Assembly: GCA_030141605.1 (NCBI GenBank)
Contig: JAQGDQ010000130.1
Location: forward strand, 64,001-124,000
Length of the DNA stretch: 60,000 nt
DNA from: Tubiluchus corallicola
Lineage: Eukaryota; Priapulida; Priapulimorpha; Priapulimorphida; Tubiluchidae
Direction: 5' to 3'
The position numbers and the translations under genes are program-made. This document shows, piece by piece, positions 1 to 10,059 of this stretch; the first letter of the stretch is position 1, and each line of letters opens with the position of its first letter. The notes under the pieces were generated by a model. That model ran no database searches. It had not been told where the DNA came from and saw only the letters and a list, made by a program, of their open reading frames with translations.

Positions 1-717
1 CAATAAGGATGGTAATGATGAATGCGATGATCATGAAGACGACGTTTGTCATGTTTTACATCCGTTTTTTGGGGATTTTGCACGAAATTTCCCAGGAAAG
101 ACACACTGCCAAATTCGTAACCATGTGGTGCAGTATCAACGTGAAATGATGACGACAAAGATGATGAAAACATCGTAATCACAGTAACATCAAAATCATA
201 TTCTTAATGTGATGCCGATGTAAAGAATGAGAGGATGGCGACATTTGTCAGGTTTTATTTCAGTTTTATCAGGGATTTGTCAAAAATTCCAAGAGAGCTG
301 CAACACTCGAGCTTAACTATACAGAGACTTGCACAGACCTTATTTTGTGCAATTCTCGCGTATTTGACCGCATAATACGATGCCCGTCTAATTAATGACG
401 ACGTAAATGGTAAATTGCGCTAAATTTGGGTTAAAATGAGCGTGAAATGGCGTTCACTGTGGTGACGGCACTGACGGTGTTAAACTCGTAGATTACTTGT
501 TTATTGAGTTTGCCCTGGCCAGTTTCGGGTCATTTTCACAAAATAGATTGCTATAAGCGCCACCTGAGCCTGATAATTCACCACAGTAGGGAAAGACGAG
601 TGTGCGATGCCTAGTTGGGCGTGGGGTCCGGATGTGTGTACGCTGTTACTGAGTGTATAGCTTCTTTATTTTCCTAAACAAACACTAGGACATCGCATCG
701 CAAAGATAGTCATTAAA

Positions 718-985
718 ATTTGTTTAAAGCAAAACTGGACCCAATCTTAAACTGTGGGTCAAAACAATTTGCTCTTTAAAATATTGAAAGGGAACACACT
801 ATTTTTTCACTACCACACAAACACAAATTCGCTTTCGCGCCGCTAGCTCTTCGCTGTCACATGCATTCGCCATTCGCTAGTTAGACGGGCGTTAGCGCCT
901 GCATTTCGGAAACGCATTACACAAAAACAGATACTGTACCTCTCAGTTCAGATGTGTTAGTTTCTGACGAACAACGCACATTCAA
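718..985 (+). repeat. Dispersed repeat family R1, copy 1 (inverted copy at 35029-35313)
   Basis: The block from the AAACTGGACC-like sequence near 730 to the CGCAC near 980 aligns along its length with the reverse complement of 35029-35313. Shared landmarks include CCATTCGCTAGTTAGA, the following TAGCGCCTGCAT, then ACACAAAAACAG and CCTCTCAGTTC. No terminal inverted repeat, tail or coding frame was found, so the class is unknown. Divergence by eye is about a quarter to a third, so the insertions are old. Confidence 0.7.
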
Positions 986-1542
986 CAGCGCATGTGTGAG
1001 CGGTAAACTTGAAATTTGAATTTTTATCTTAAAACATGCTTAGTTTTAGTACAACACACGAATATTTTACAGTAGCATTGTAATTCAATTTTCGCTTTCA
1101 CAAACAGGTGCAACACGCTTGTAGAATATTTTTGCTACTAAAATCATATTAGTTTGTGATGTCATCAACAGTTAAGCTCGCCTGCCATCAATTGTTTTTA
1201 ATCTATTATTTTAATTATCAGAAACGCCTTTGCAGTATTAATCGTGTTAAAATGTTAACTTTTTATCGGATTTGAAAATGGGGTAGTATGTGAAAAATCA
1301 TCCTGTCTTCCTTTAAGTCACGCAATTACAAATCATTTTTATCAGCAACAAACTTGTTAGCCATTACGCATTCTCTAATTTGTGCGGTTTTTGAAGCAAA
1401 TTAAAAAAATTCTTTCCGATTTCTACGGTACGTGGGATAAGATAAGAGAGATAGCTTTGCCTAAAAACGTGCGAAAACCTACACGAAAATTAAAAAGTTT
1501 TATGCACAAGTCATCAGAAACAGAACAAGTCAAGTAAACATA

Positions 1543-1756
1543 ATGGAACGGAACGCAACAGAACAGTACGGTACGGTACGGCACGGCATGGCACGGCACG
1601 GCACGGTATGGTCCGGTACGGTACGGTGCGGTACGGTACGGTACGGTACGGTACGGTACGGTACGGTACGGTACGGTACGGTACGGTACGGTACAGTACA
1701 GTACAGTACAGTACAGTACAGTACAGTACAGTACAGTACAGAACGGAACAGAACAG
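1543..1756. repeat. GGTAC / AGTAC pentanucleotide array
   Basis: A period-5 array. About 1566-1690 is built of CGGTA units, with some CGGCA variants at the left; about 1690-1740 is built of CAGTA units; the edges decay into GGAAC/GAACA variants. Every unit changes from CG to CA in the right third. Long frames on both strands here are translations of the array, not genes. Confidence 0.95.
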
Positions 1757-2507
1757 AACAGAATTATCTGAGTCATGAATAAGATAATTTGCAAAACGCA
1801 TGAGGATATGCATTCACTCAGTTAAGGTATCTAACAATTGAAATGCAAATCCATAAAAAATTTAGGATGGTTTCTGTGATTAACCTTAGCATTTACCAAA
1901 AAATCCTAATGATAATGATAAATGAATAATAAGTAACGAGTAAAAAGTTAAAGCACTCATGGCACTCTCATTTGGTCACCTAAATTTTCAATATATAGAC
2001 TGGGTTTGTACAATGGGTTTTGACAGTGACATGTGCGTAAGCTAAGTCGAAACGTACAATATGTTTTGGTTAGGCATTTCTTTGGTCTTTCAGACACTAG
2101 TGCAGTATCCACTGTTACAAACACAGAGCATAAATTCTGCTGTGTGGGTAATTACAACGTATATACAAGGAAAAACTTGCAGTTCTCCAAATATCGTCCT
2201 TGTTGTAGTGGAAACCATTATCGTGTACATTTTCATTCAAAGAGACCCATTAGGCAACAACGAAGCTGATTTTCTGACGTCGAAGAAAAGAAAACGTTTT
2301 GCTATTCGTTTAATAAAAAACTGAAGAAAGAGACTGAAGTTGAATACAAATCTGCAGACGATTCATCTATAATCTACCTGTTTAATATTAGTTATTTTCC
2401 GATTTGTAGGATTTGTAAAGTAGAAAGTGTAATCACGCTGAAGCCACTCTGAGTTCATATTGTTTTTTTAGTTCCTAACCTAAAACCTTCTTCAAAACCT
2501 AAAAGGA

Positions 2508-2643
2508 GAATGAGTTTACAATTCCCCACACAATTTGAATGCCCTAACCCTAACCCTAACCCTTAACCTTACCCCAACCCTAATCCTAACCCTGACCCGC
2601 TTCACGAACTAATTTCTTGTTTGGGGAGTTGTAAACGTTAGCC
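2508..2643. mobile_element. Small TIR element with telomere-like CCCTAA core, copy 1
   Basis: The left end GTTTACAATTCCCCACACAA (from 2514) is matched in inverted orientation by TTGTTTGGGGAGTTGTAAAC (to 2636). Between them lies a degenerate CCCTAA array at about 2541-2600, then a short spacer (ACTAATTTCTTG) shared with the second copy at 28341-28489. The arrangement looks like a non-autonomous DNA transposon (MITE) carrying a minisatellite core. No clear target-site duplication was identified, so the superfamily is open. Confidence 0.65.
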
Positions 2644-4339
2644 CTTAAAAGGTATTCCGCGCAACTGTTTGGAGCCTAAAGAATTCGGTGCAACAGTTTG
2701 GCATTGATAGAATTTTTAAGAAACCCTTAAAACATGGCGGTCATGCAGAGAATTATCCCAGAAAGAAGACACAACTGCCCACATGATCACAGTTAAAAGA
2801 AAGGTTCGTCAGAAAAAATAGTTAAAAGAGTTTGGCTGGGTTTATTTGGGAGCAATTATTTTGCAAATATCTTCGATGTAAATTTGGTTGAGATTAATTT
2901 GTCTTGGAACAACTCGCCGCCATTACTTTTGGAAGTAAAGCCAGCTGTTGATTCGAGAAAAGGAAGAAAACTTAGAAGTGAGATAGGAGAACGCAGAAGC
3001 CATCTAATGGAATTTCTTGAGCAAATGTAGAGTTAATGACCAGGCAAGAGTTAAGCTGATAGTGCTGATAGCGTCTCGCTTCCTGCAGGAATGATTCTCT
3101 TTTCATATTGATTTAGTTTCATTAGACGGACTATCGAACTTTCAGCTTTTTGCCGCCTGACGAAAATCGACTTTTACAATTTATGGCTTCACTGCACGAG
3201 CGCCAGCTAATGAAGCCGCTTTCATATGCGGCAATATATGTTGATTTTCTTGAAATATTGTTGGCACTATCAGGCTTAAGCTGGTTTAGTGGTTTTCCTT
3301 TTACTGATTTGCAAAGCTTCGAGAAAAGCTACATTCTCAGCGTATTTTAGAGATGAGCGAAGGAGTGACAAGATTTTCTAAATTAACCTATGGGATTCAT
3401 GTAACAGTTTTTTCACCCTATTGTTGAAAGGCATCAAAATAGAGTAATGAAGCGAATGTCAACCACTGCTAAGTTTTAAAAGCCAAGGCTCACCATTACT
3501 AAGTTGCAGGTGTTTTTCAAGCAAGAATGATCGCTCCTTCTAATTCAGGCTGGTCTATCGATCACTGGTGCCTGATAGGTTGGATAACTTGATTGGTTGA
3601 TTGCTTAGTTGTTCGTGTGACTAGTTCATTGATCTACTTGGGAACAAATCGGATAGTCAATGGCACATTGATTGGAAGTTTAATTAGAAATTTTTTATTG
3701 GTGATTTGTTTGTTCGTCAGTATATTTATTGAATATTTGGTAGACTAATTTGCTTTTAGTTTATAAATTTATTAGTTGACTGGTTAGTATGCTGACTGAT
3801 TGATTGGCTGGTTGGTTATACAATTCATGAGTACAGACTGATACATACCTTGAGAACATCAGCTACTCTTCTTCTTCTACCATAGTCTCTTGGGTAATGT
3901 TTGTAATGATCTGCCTAATGGCTACTGGTGAGGTGAAAATGCGTTTCTCGATGTTTGAGCTTTTACGGTTCTCTTGGGGAGATAGAAAGCCTGCTACAGT
4001 GTGACTGTGAAATTCATGTTTTCTAGCATATAGTGAGCTTGCAATATTAAGGATTTGTACAGTTTTTCATTTTATGTAGCAAACTAATGTCTAGTGCTTT
4101 GTTGATTACTGGTATTTTAGAAGAAGAAGATTAAAAGTGACGTATAACTATTGCAAAATTTTGTAATGTTGTACTGCTTACACTTATTTATTATTTCGCT
4201 TGCCTTTTTCGAAAACAAAAAACAACTTTTTTGTTGCAAGCTTATTTGACTCACTAGGCCCTGCAAAATTTATGGGATTCGACTCAGAATCAGATTTTTT
4301 GTGCAGCTAACAGTTTTGGCATTATACCGGTTTGGTCAT

Positions 4340-4396
4340 GTAACTCAAATCCTAATGGAGTTGCACTGGTTCCCTGTCAAACAACGTATTCAATAA
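4340..4396 (+). mobile_element. Non-LTR retrotransposon remnant (post-RT region)
   Basis: The + strand reads TQILMELHWFPVKQRIQ followed by a stop. The LHW-x-PV-x-QRI motif is characteristic of the region after the reverse-transcriptase core in CR1/Jockey-like non-LTR elements. Only about 18 codons are recognisable and the flanks are fully decayed. Confidence 0.55.
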
Positions 4397-4690
4397 CTGG
4401 TCGATTAATGCGCTCTACAAATAAATTATCAATAGGCCTATCGATTATCATTACCTTATATTAATCTTTTTCTTAAACATTTTATCAGATTGTGTTACAC
4501 ACAATGTTAAAATTCAATATCACTTTTGAATTTCATTTTTGTGTAATGCCAAATTTTGTTATTGGTTATGCATACTTTTCTAAAATACTTTTTAAAGATG
4601 AACAAAGAGTACAGTAGAAAAATTTTCGTTTATTGTCATGGCAAACGAATACTCGACATCGTTTATAAAAGGTCATTGGATACTCTGCTA

Positions 4691-4698
4691 TGACGTCA
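4691..4698. promoter_or_regulatory. CRE palindrome TGACGTCA
   Basis: A perfect CREB/ATF consensus palindrome. No gene start is visible nearby, and one or two such octamers are expected by chance in 60 kb, so function is not claimed. Confidence 0.25.
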
Positions 4699-5189
4699 TC
4701 ACACTATTTCCTTTTTTATTCAATGTATGAGGAGATGAAAGAAGGCAAACAAATTCCCCTCTTGCTTATCACCTCAACACAGTGGTCAACCATCTTCTAA
4801 AACTTTGGTCACTTTGTTGGCACTTTGCAGATCTCGTACCTTTGAAATCTTGTGGCGCAATAGAGATATTCTTATCACCGCAGCGCAGGTCGGGCGAAGA
4901 TAACGTCTTACAGCGTTCAGAATTATGAATTGTTCAATATGCGTCGCTTCTACTGACATAAACGGTCCCATTCAAGCGGCAACTAATTTTAATTAGACTA
5001 AGTAAATTTTACGGCCATCACAATGTGGGAAGTAATTGATAAATTTAATGACGGTGATAAGACAAGCGTAAAAGAAGCGGAAACGATATATAAGCGGGGA
5101 TGAGCCTAAAATAAAAAAATTAATTAAAAAAATGGACTGTCTTTGAAAATAAAGAAGCGACGAAGTAATTTCGACACTTAAAGGGCAAG

Positions 5190-5540
5190 AAGAGGGAATT
5201 TTAAAGTATATACCATCAGCAAAATTATATTACTTATCATTACGTTTACCTGTTTTTGAAAGACTTAAGTAACTGAAAACGAAAATTCTTAATGATTTAA
5301 AACTTTCGGACCATCTGGCAAAACTTTCCCAGTGTGCACCACTGATTCACCAGAAAAAATGTTATTGATCTTGTCGATAATATAAAGTAATAAAAAAGTT
5401 TTACTAGTAAGTGAAGTGTGTGCTACGAATGCGCTGATTATTTTTCAAACTTTATGCAATGTTATCTAAACTTGTTTTAAGCGATTTAGCGTTAAAATAG
5501 CAGCGCCTAACATTCGTCGCGAGAGTTTAAATTCACAAGT
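5190..5540 (+). repeat. Dispersed repeat family R2, copy 1 (direct copy at 37795-38140)
   Basis: This aligns in the same orientation with 37795-38140. Best-conserved part: TACGAATGC near 5425, TTTTTCAAACTTTATGC, ATGTTATCT, then AGCGCCTAAC near 5505, against TACGAATGC, TTTTTCAAACTTTATGC, ATGTTATCT and TGCGCCTAAC in the partner. No coding frame or clear termini; class unknown. Confidence 0.65.
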
Positions 5541-5999
5541 TTTACACAGCGTTACTGCTAACACAATAAGACAGTAGGTCATTTTTAGGTAAGTGTACAA
5601 TGTATGTTGATAAAACTATAAGACCGAAACTTTACCAAAAATCTAGCAGTCGCTATCATTGGTTATACTGAAATATTCTAGCTGCTTTACATGATTGCAT
5701 CTAGGCCTACATTATATAAAAACGCTCGTTTAGTGTTCATCATCTGCACAATGGTATTCATTTCTCCTACCTACTTTCCCTACTACACTCCCCTTCCTCT
5801 CGTTTATTAGCTGTAGAGAAAGCATTACAAGCAAATCCATATTTCAGACAAAGCATGTATAATATCTGCCACCGGCAGCTGCTTGCTTCATTCGCTTTAT
5901 ACTTTACACGAATGAGCTTTAGTTATGGCGAATAGCCAGCCTAACTTAATTAGAAAGGTATAATAGAAGCAAGGTATTCAGCAATTTTCTGCTGATTTC

Positions 6000-6162
6000 T
6001 GTCTCTCACATATCACACACATACTCTACTCCGTTTCCTCTCTTTCCCTGTCCGTCTCTCTTCCTCTTCTTACCCAGCCTGTTTGCTTTCTCCGCCCCCT
6101 CTATTTCTGTTCCTCCCTCCTCTCTCTCTCTCTGTGTGCGTGCGTGTGCGTGTGCGTGTGCG

Positions 6163-6215
<53 letters not shown>

Positions 6216-6297
6216 TTCTCCTTCGCTATCTTTCTTTTTCTCTTATTTCTCTCTTATTTTCTCCCCTCTCTTCCTTCTGTTTTCCCTAACTCCTTCG

Positions 6298-6388
<91 letters not shown>

Positions 6389-6400
6389 ATCTTTCTCTTT
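6000..6400. repeat. Compound pyrimidine microsatellite (CT, TGTGCG, TGTC, CT)
   Basis: Ordered blocks: CT-rich DNA to about 6134, TG/CG alternation 6134-6166, a TGTC tetranucleotide run 6167-6214, imperfect pyrimidine tract, then an almost pure CT run 6297-6386. Overlapping serine/leucine and cysteine/valine-rich frames, and the Arg-Glu frame on the other strand, are products of the repeat. Confidence 0.95.
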
Positions 6401-6949
6401 ACAAACACGGTACCACACTGAAAACATTTTACTCAACAATAATCCGTTTATTTTCATCATTTTCTACTAACAAAAATAATTGCCTTATCAAGCAAATATT
6501 AAATAAGCCCGTCGATATAACAATTCGAGTTTTCTGCGTTCATAACGTTAAGAGAATTCGGAGTTTCCGGGGAAGTCTTCAATTTTCGATTTTAGAGAAA
6601 TTTCTAGGTTTCTACAAAGCTAGTTGACAGTGTTAACGACAGGCTAATTGTGTAATTGTGTTTTAGATGCAACATTGATTTAGGCTTCTCTGTCTCCCTC
6701 GTCTTCTCATATCTTTCTCTTCTCACCCAGCCTGTTTTCTCCGCCCCTCGCCCCGTCCGATAAACATCATAACCTAAGCATCTGGAGTTTCTAAATCTCA
6801 AGTCTTTAGAAAAGTGGTGCATTAAAAAGGAAATTTACCTTTATGCACGGAATTATTCATAGGGAAGTTGATGTTGATTCTGACAATTTTTTGCATCTTG
6901 CAAAGTTGTATCTTGCAATTGAACTTGGCAAAATCATTCTCTGAAGCTT

Positions 6950-7268
6950 TTCGCGCGTCCAAAAGTATCATTTGGTCATTTTCTCTCAAATCGAGTTGTA
7001 CCGATTTGGAACTTCTTGCCTATATATGTTCATGGTGCACACCTCGCACAAAATATAAAGTTATTTAAAAGCCGCTTAAAACTTAAATAAAGTTAACTAA
7101 CATAAGTTTCCTTGTACACAATAGACACATGTAAGCAGTTATTCTCTTTGTTCTTTGACCACTCTCTCGTAAATACTGTATTTGTGTGCATTTCGTCAAC
7201 ATATTTTACATATATTGTTTTTATTATAGTTTACTAATGGGTTGAATAAAATAAATAAAAATAAGTAA
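6950..7268 (+). mobile_element. 3' end of a non-LTR retrotransposon with A-rich tail
   Basis: One + strand frame ends SFGHFLSNRVVPIWNFLP, then IYVHGAHLAQNIKLFKSRLKLK and a stop at about 7088. The pattern (R-V-V-x-x-W-N-x-L-P, then a spaced FK-x-x-L) is the usual C-terminus of CR1/Jockey-like ORF2 proteins. A 3' UTR follows, ending in an A-rich AATAAAATAAATAAAAATAA tail near 7226-7255. The element is strongly 5'-truncated. Confidence 0.7.
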
Positions 7269-7417
7269 AATAAGATGTTGCAAATTTAGTTGAAAATTAT
7301 TTTTGAAATGGCTACTATTATTATTCTTATGTAATTGCTGTATAAAATAAGATGTTACAAATTTAGTTGAAAATTATTTTTGAAATGGCTACTATTGTTA
7401 TTCTTATGTGATTGCAG
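7267..7417 (+). repeat. Tandem duplication, two 77-bp copies
   Basis: AAAATAAGATGTT...ATTGC starts at 7267 and again at 7344, with only a few substitutions, immediately after the A-rich tail of the preceding non-LTR fragment. Confidence 0.9.
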
Positions 7418-7990
7418 ACACAGTTCTTCTAAAGGAGCTCATGCTTTATTTTCTTAAAAACCTGATTCTTGTGCGCTTGCTAAATTAAAATAACCTCGTG
7501 ATCACAAAGATTCTGAAGGAGCCGCTATGTACTGTAGAAATCGGCAGCTTAGTCCACTTTCCAATCTATTATTGACCCAAATCTCTGGACAAGTCCATAA
7601 ATCAGTTGATTACGACCTACCGGGTTTTATATTGGTCGTACACTCACGGTTAAGAAGCAGATCAACATGGAGCCCAGGGTAAATATTGGCTTCTTAACCC
7701 TCTGACTGTCAGTGGGTCATTTGTTAATCGCCGCAAAGCATTGCTACACTTTTGTAAAGCCATTGAAACTAGCTAACCAACCAAGTAACAAACCAGCCTG
7801 CTGGCCTGCTAACAAGTAAGTAAGTAAACAACTTATAGCCATTGTGTATTGTGATGTGTGATGAAATACATGTGATGAAATTTGTATGATTTTACGCACT
7901 ACAGCAAAAAATTAACACTAAAAAATTTCCTATTAGCTATCGTATAAATGCTAATAATCTATATACAGCGATAAAGAGGATATTGCAAAT

Positions 7991-8197
7991 TTACTGAAAT
8001 TTACCGTCGATAGCATAAGCTACAACACTGTAGAAGGAATTTGAGGTCCTTCTGGTTTTAGCGTTAATTGAACGGTATCTACGGCCAGAATGGAGCATTT
8101 CAAAAAAATATTTCCTGCATGGATGACAGTTGACAGACAACTTGCGCTCTTTTTGAAACCCTCGTTTCGTACAAATGTGCCATAAGTTGCTGTTCAT
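7991..8197 (-). CDS. Small ORF, 68 aa, unrecognised
   Basis: A minus-strand frame from ATG (8197) to TAA with an in-frame TAG just upstream, so this is its only start. It is basic, with a Cys-x-x-Cys in the middle (NCHPCRKYF). No family recognised, no partner exons seen; it could be a chance frame. Confidence 0.2.
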   Translation of the reverse strand: MNSNLWHICTKRGFQKERKLSVNCHPCRKYFFEMLHSGRRYRSINAKTRRTSNSFYSVVAYAIDGKFQ

Positions 8198-8639
8198 TTC
8201 CTACAATTTCCGAAGCGGACTTAAGACTTGGTCAAGAGTACAGCGATCTCACGACGTGGTAGTGCCATACCAAACATTGAGGGATGTCGTTAAAGTTAAA
8301 TGATTTAAGTTGTCTTAAAAAGTACAGACGCTGGCGAACCTTCTTTACACAACAACCACGTTAGCTTCCCATATAAGGTCGTCTGAAATTTTTATTCCCA
8401 AAAATTTGCTACCGTCATTTACCTCTACTATTTATGAGTGATAGTTGGAATTCTTATCACAGTAAGACGCGTGATTTCGCATTATTGTTTCATTTTCTTC
8501 ACCATCTTCTTCATGTTTTTCACTCAAGTATGTCAGTTCCGTTGTTTTTCTCTATAATAACGTTATCTTTCATGAACAGCTTGAAATTCTGGAAAACTTG
8601 ATGAACTGTTAGGATTGAGCTATGGTCATAATAATAATC

Positions 8640-8705
8640 AGCAGTGCAGTTCAGTGGTCACAGCAACAGTCTTGTTATCCACAGGTCACTGGTTCAAATC
8701 TAACC
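8640..8705 (+). repeat. tRNA-derived SINE-like fragment
   Basis: GCAGTTCAGTGGTCACAGC resembles a tRNA D-arm/A-box and GGTTCAAATC, about 45 bases downstream, is a good B-box. No acceptor stem closes around them, which argues for a SINE head rather than a tRNA gene. Confidence 0.4.
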
Positions 8706-9149
8706 TTAAACTCGAATTTATTGCATTTGTCTTTCTTTCAATCCAGTTTGGTTCAAAATGTCAGTGTGGATTTTTTCTATCAGTGTTAATCAGTGTTGCT
8801 AAGATATAAAAAGCAGGTTATTCTGTTGTTTCGTTTCTCTGTAGACTGTACAAGAAAGCTGACTGCTTCCCTTTTGGGACGTTCATTCACACATTCAGTA
8901 CACATTGTAATAGAGAATTGATTATATTATCGTGATTTCGTGAAAAGCTCATTAAGATTATTGACACAACATGGCTTATTAAAGCTTATTATATTGCTGC
9001 AGCTTGTATTGCTTTTAAAATGAAATTGAAAAGCGGCTTCAAAAGCGTACAATAAACGTACTAATTTTAGTATTTGCAACTAAGCTTTGGTAGGACTGTT
9101 GGTTGAATAAAAACACATATTCATGACTTAAATTTATTTTAAGATAATT

Positions 9150-10055
9150 ACTATAAAGTATCTGCAATTGATTGTGGCTGTGCTTATTATTTTGAAAACT
9201 CAGAACATTTCTTCATAGAATGTCCTCATGATTATCCAACTTGAGATGCTATGTTCAGTCAATTAAATAACATATTATTGACTTTACATATCAATATTTT
9301 ACAATATAGTAATTGAGAACTACTGTCATTGTGTCTTAGGGGAAATGCTGGTTTTAATGTTATTGTCAACCGTAAGACTTTTGATTGCATTCAAAATTAC
9401 ATTACCATAACTAAACGTTTTAACATGATCAGGCGTTAGGATCCTTTTTATGTAATTACGGTAAATTTTAAGACAGTCATTGCTGTTATTCAATTGTTAT
9501 ATTATTCATTGTGTCTCAACTGCTAACTTTGTATGTACACGTCTTTGCTTATATGTATTTCTTTGTATGCATATCTATTTGTGTTTGTTTGTATTGATAT
9601 TACTTATTTTTTTCTGTACTTCTGCTTTCACATATACACGGTGAGGATTCATGTATCAGTTTTAAAACTGTCTAAACTGAATCAGATAAGCTATGTTTAC
9701 CCTAAGGTATCCAACATGCTTGACTGCGATGTGTGACGAAAAACTGTTTTACCTGCCGACCGTCTCCTTGTGAAACCTGGTAATGTTTTAAAAATGATGC
9801 ATTGTATTCTTTTTGGCATCATTGTGTTATGCTTTTTTAATAATTGTTTTTTGATAATTTTTATTATTTGTGCTTTAATTGTTTTATTGACGTTGTATGT
9901 CATTCCTCCAAATTTTTATCTTGTAATGCAATGTCTCTTATTTATTTTTTGAAACGTTTTTCCATTTTTATTGTGTTCACACCTTGTATTCAGCTTTACT
10001 GCTAGAGTGTGACTTTTTAATAAAATCCATTATTTATTATTTATTTATTTATTAT
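9150..10055 (+). mobile_element. 3' part of a non-LTR retrotransposon
   Basis: From about 9167 the + strand reads IDCGCAYYFENSEHFFIECP and then a stop, matching the terminal zinc-knuckle-like C-x-C-G...H-x-x-x-C region found at the end of many non-LTR ORF2 proteins. The rest to about 10055 is AT-rich with scattered stops and closes in AATAAAATCC plus a TTATTTATT-rich tail, consistent with a 3' UTR. Treating it as one element is an inference. Confidence 0.55.
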
Positions 10056-10059
10056 TTAA

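Noticed and set aside
2033-2324. Two overlapping 78-87-aa frames on the + strand
   Set aside because: Mutually overlapping, AT-ending codons, no motif; hydrophobic stretch is consistent with AT-rich chance translation.
2797-3030. Roughly 77-codon open frame without an ATG, ending MEFLEQM-stop
   Set aside because: No start or convincing splice acceptor and no recognisable domain; frames of this length arise by chance in 60 kb.
6083-6627. Long Ser/Leu/Cys/Val-rich frames on the + strand and an Arg/Glu frame on the - strand
   Set aside because: They are translations of CT, TGTC and TGCG microsatellites; length comes from the absence of stops in the repeats.
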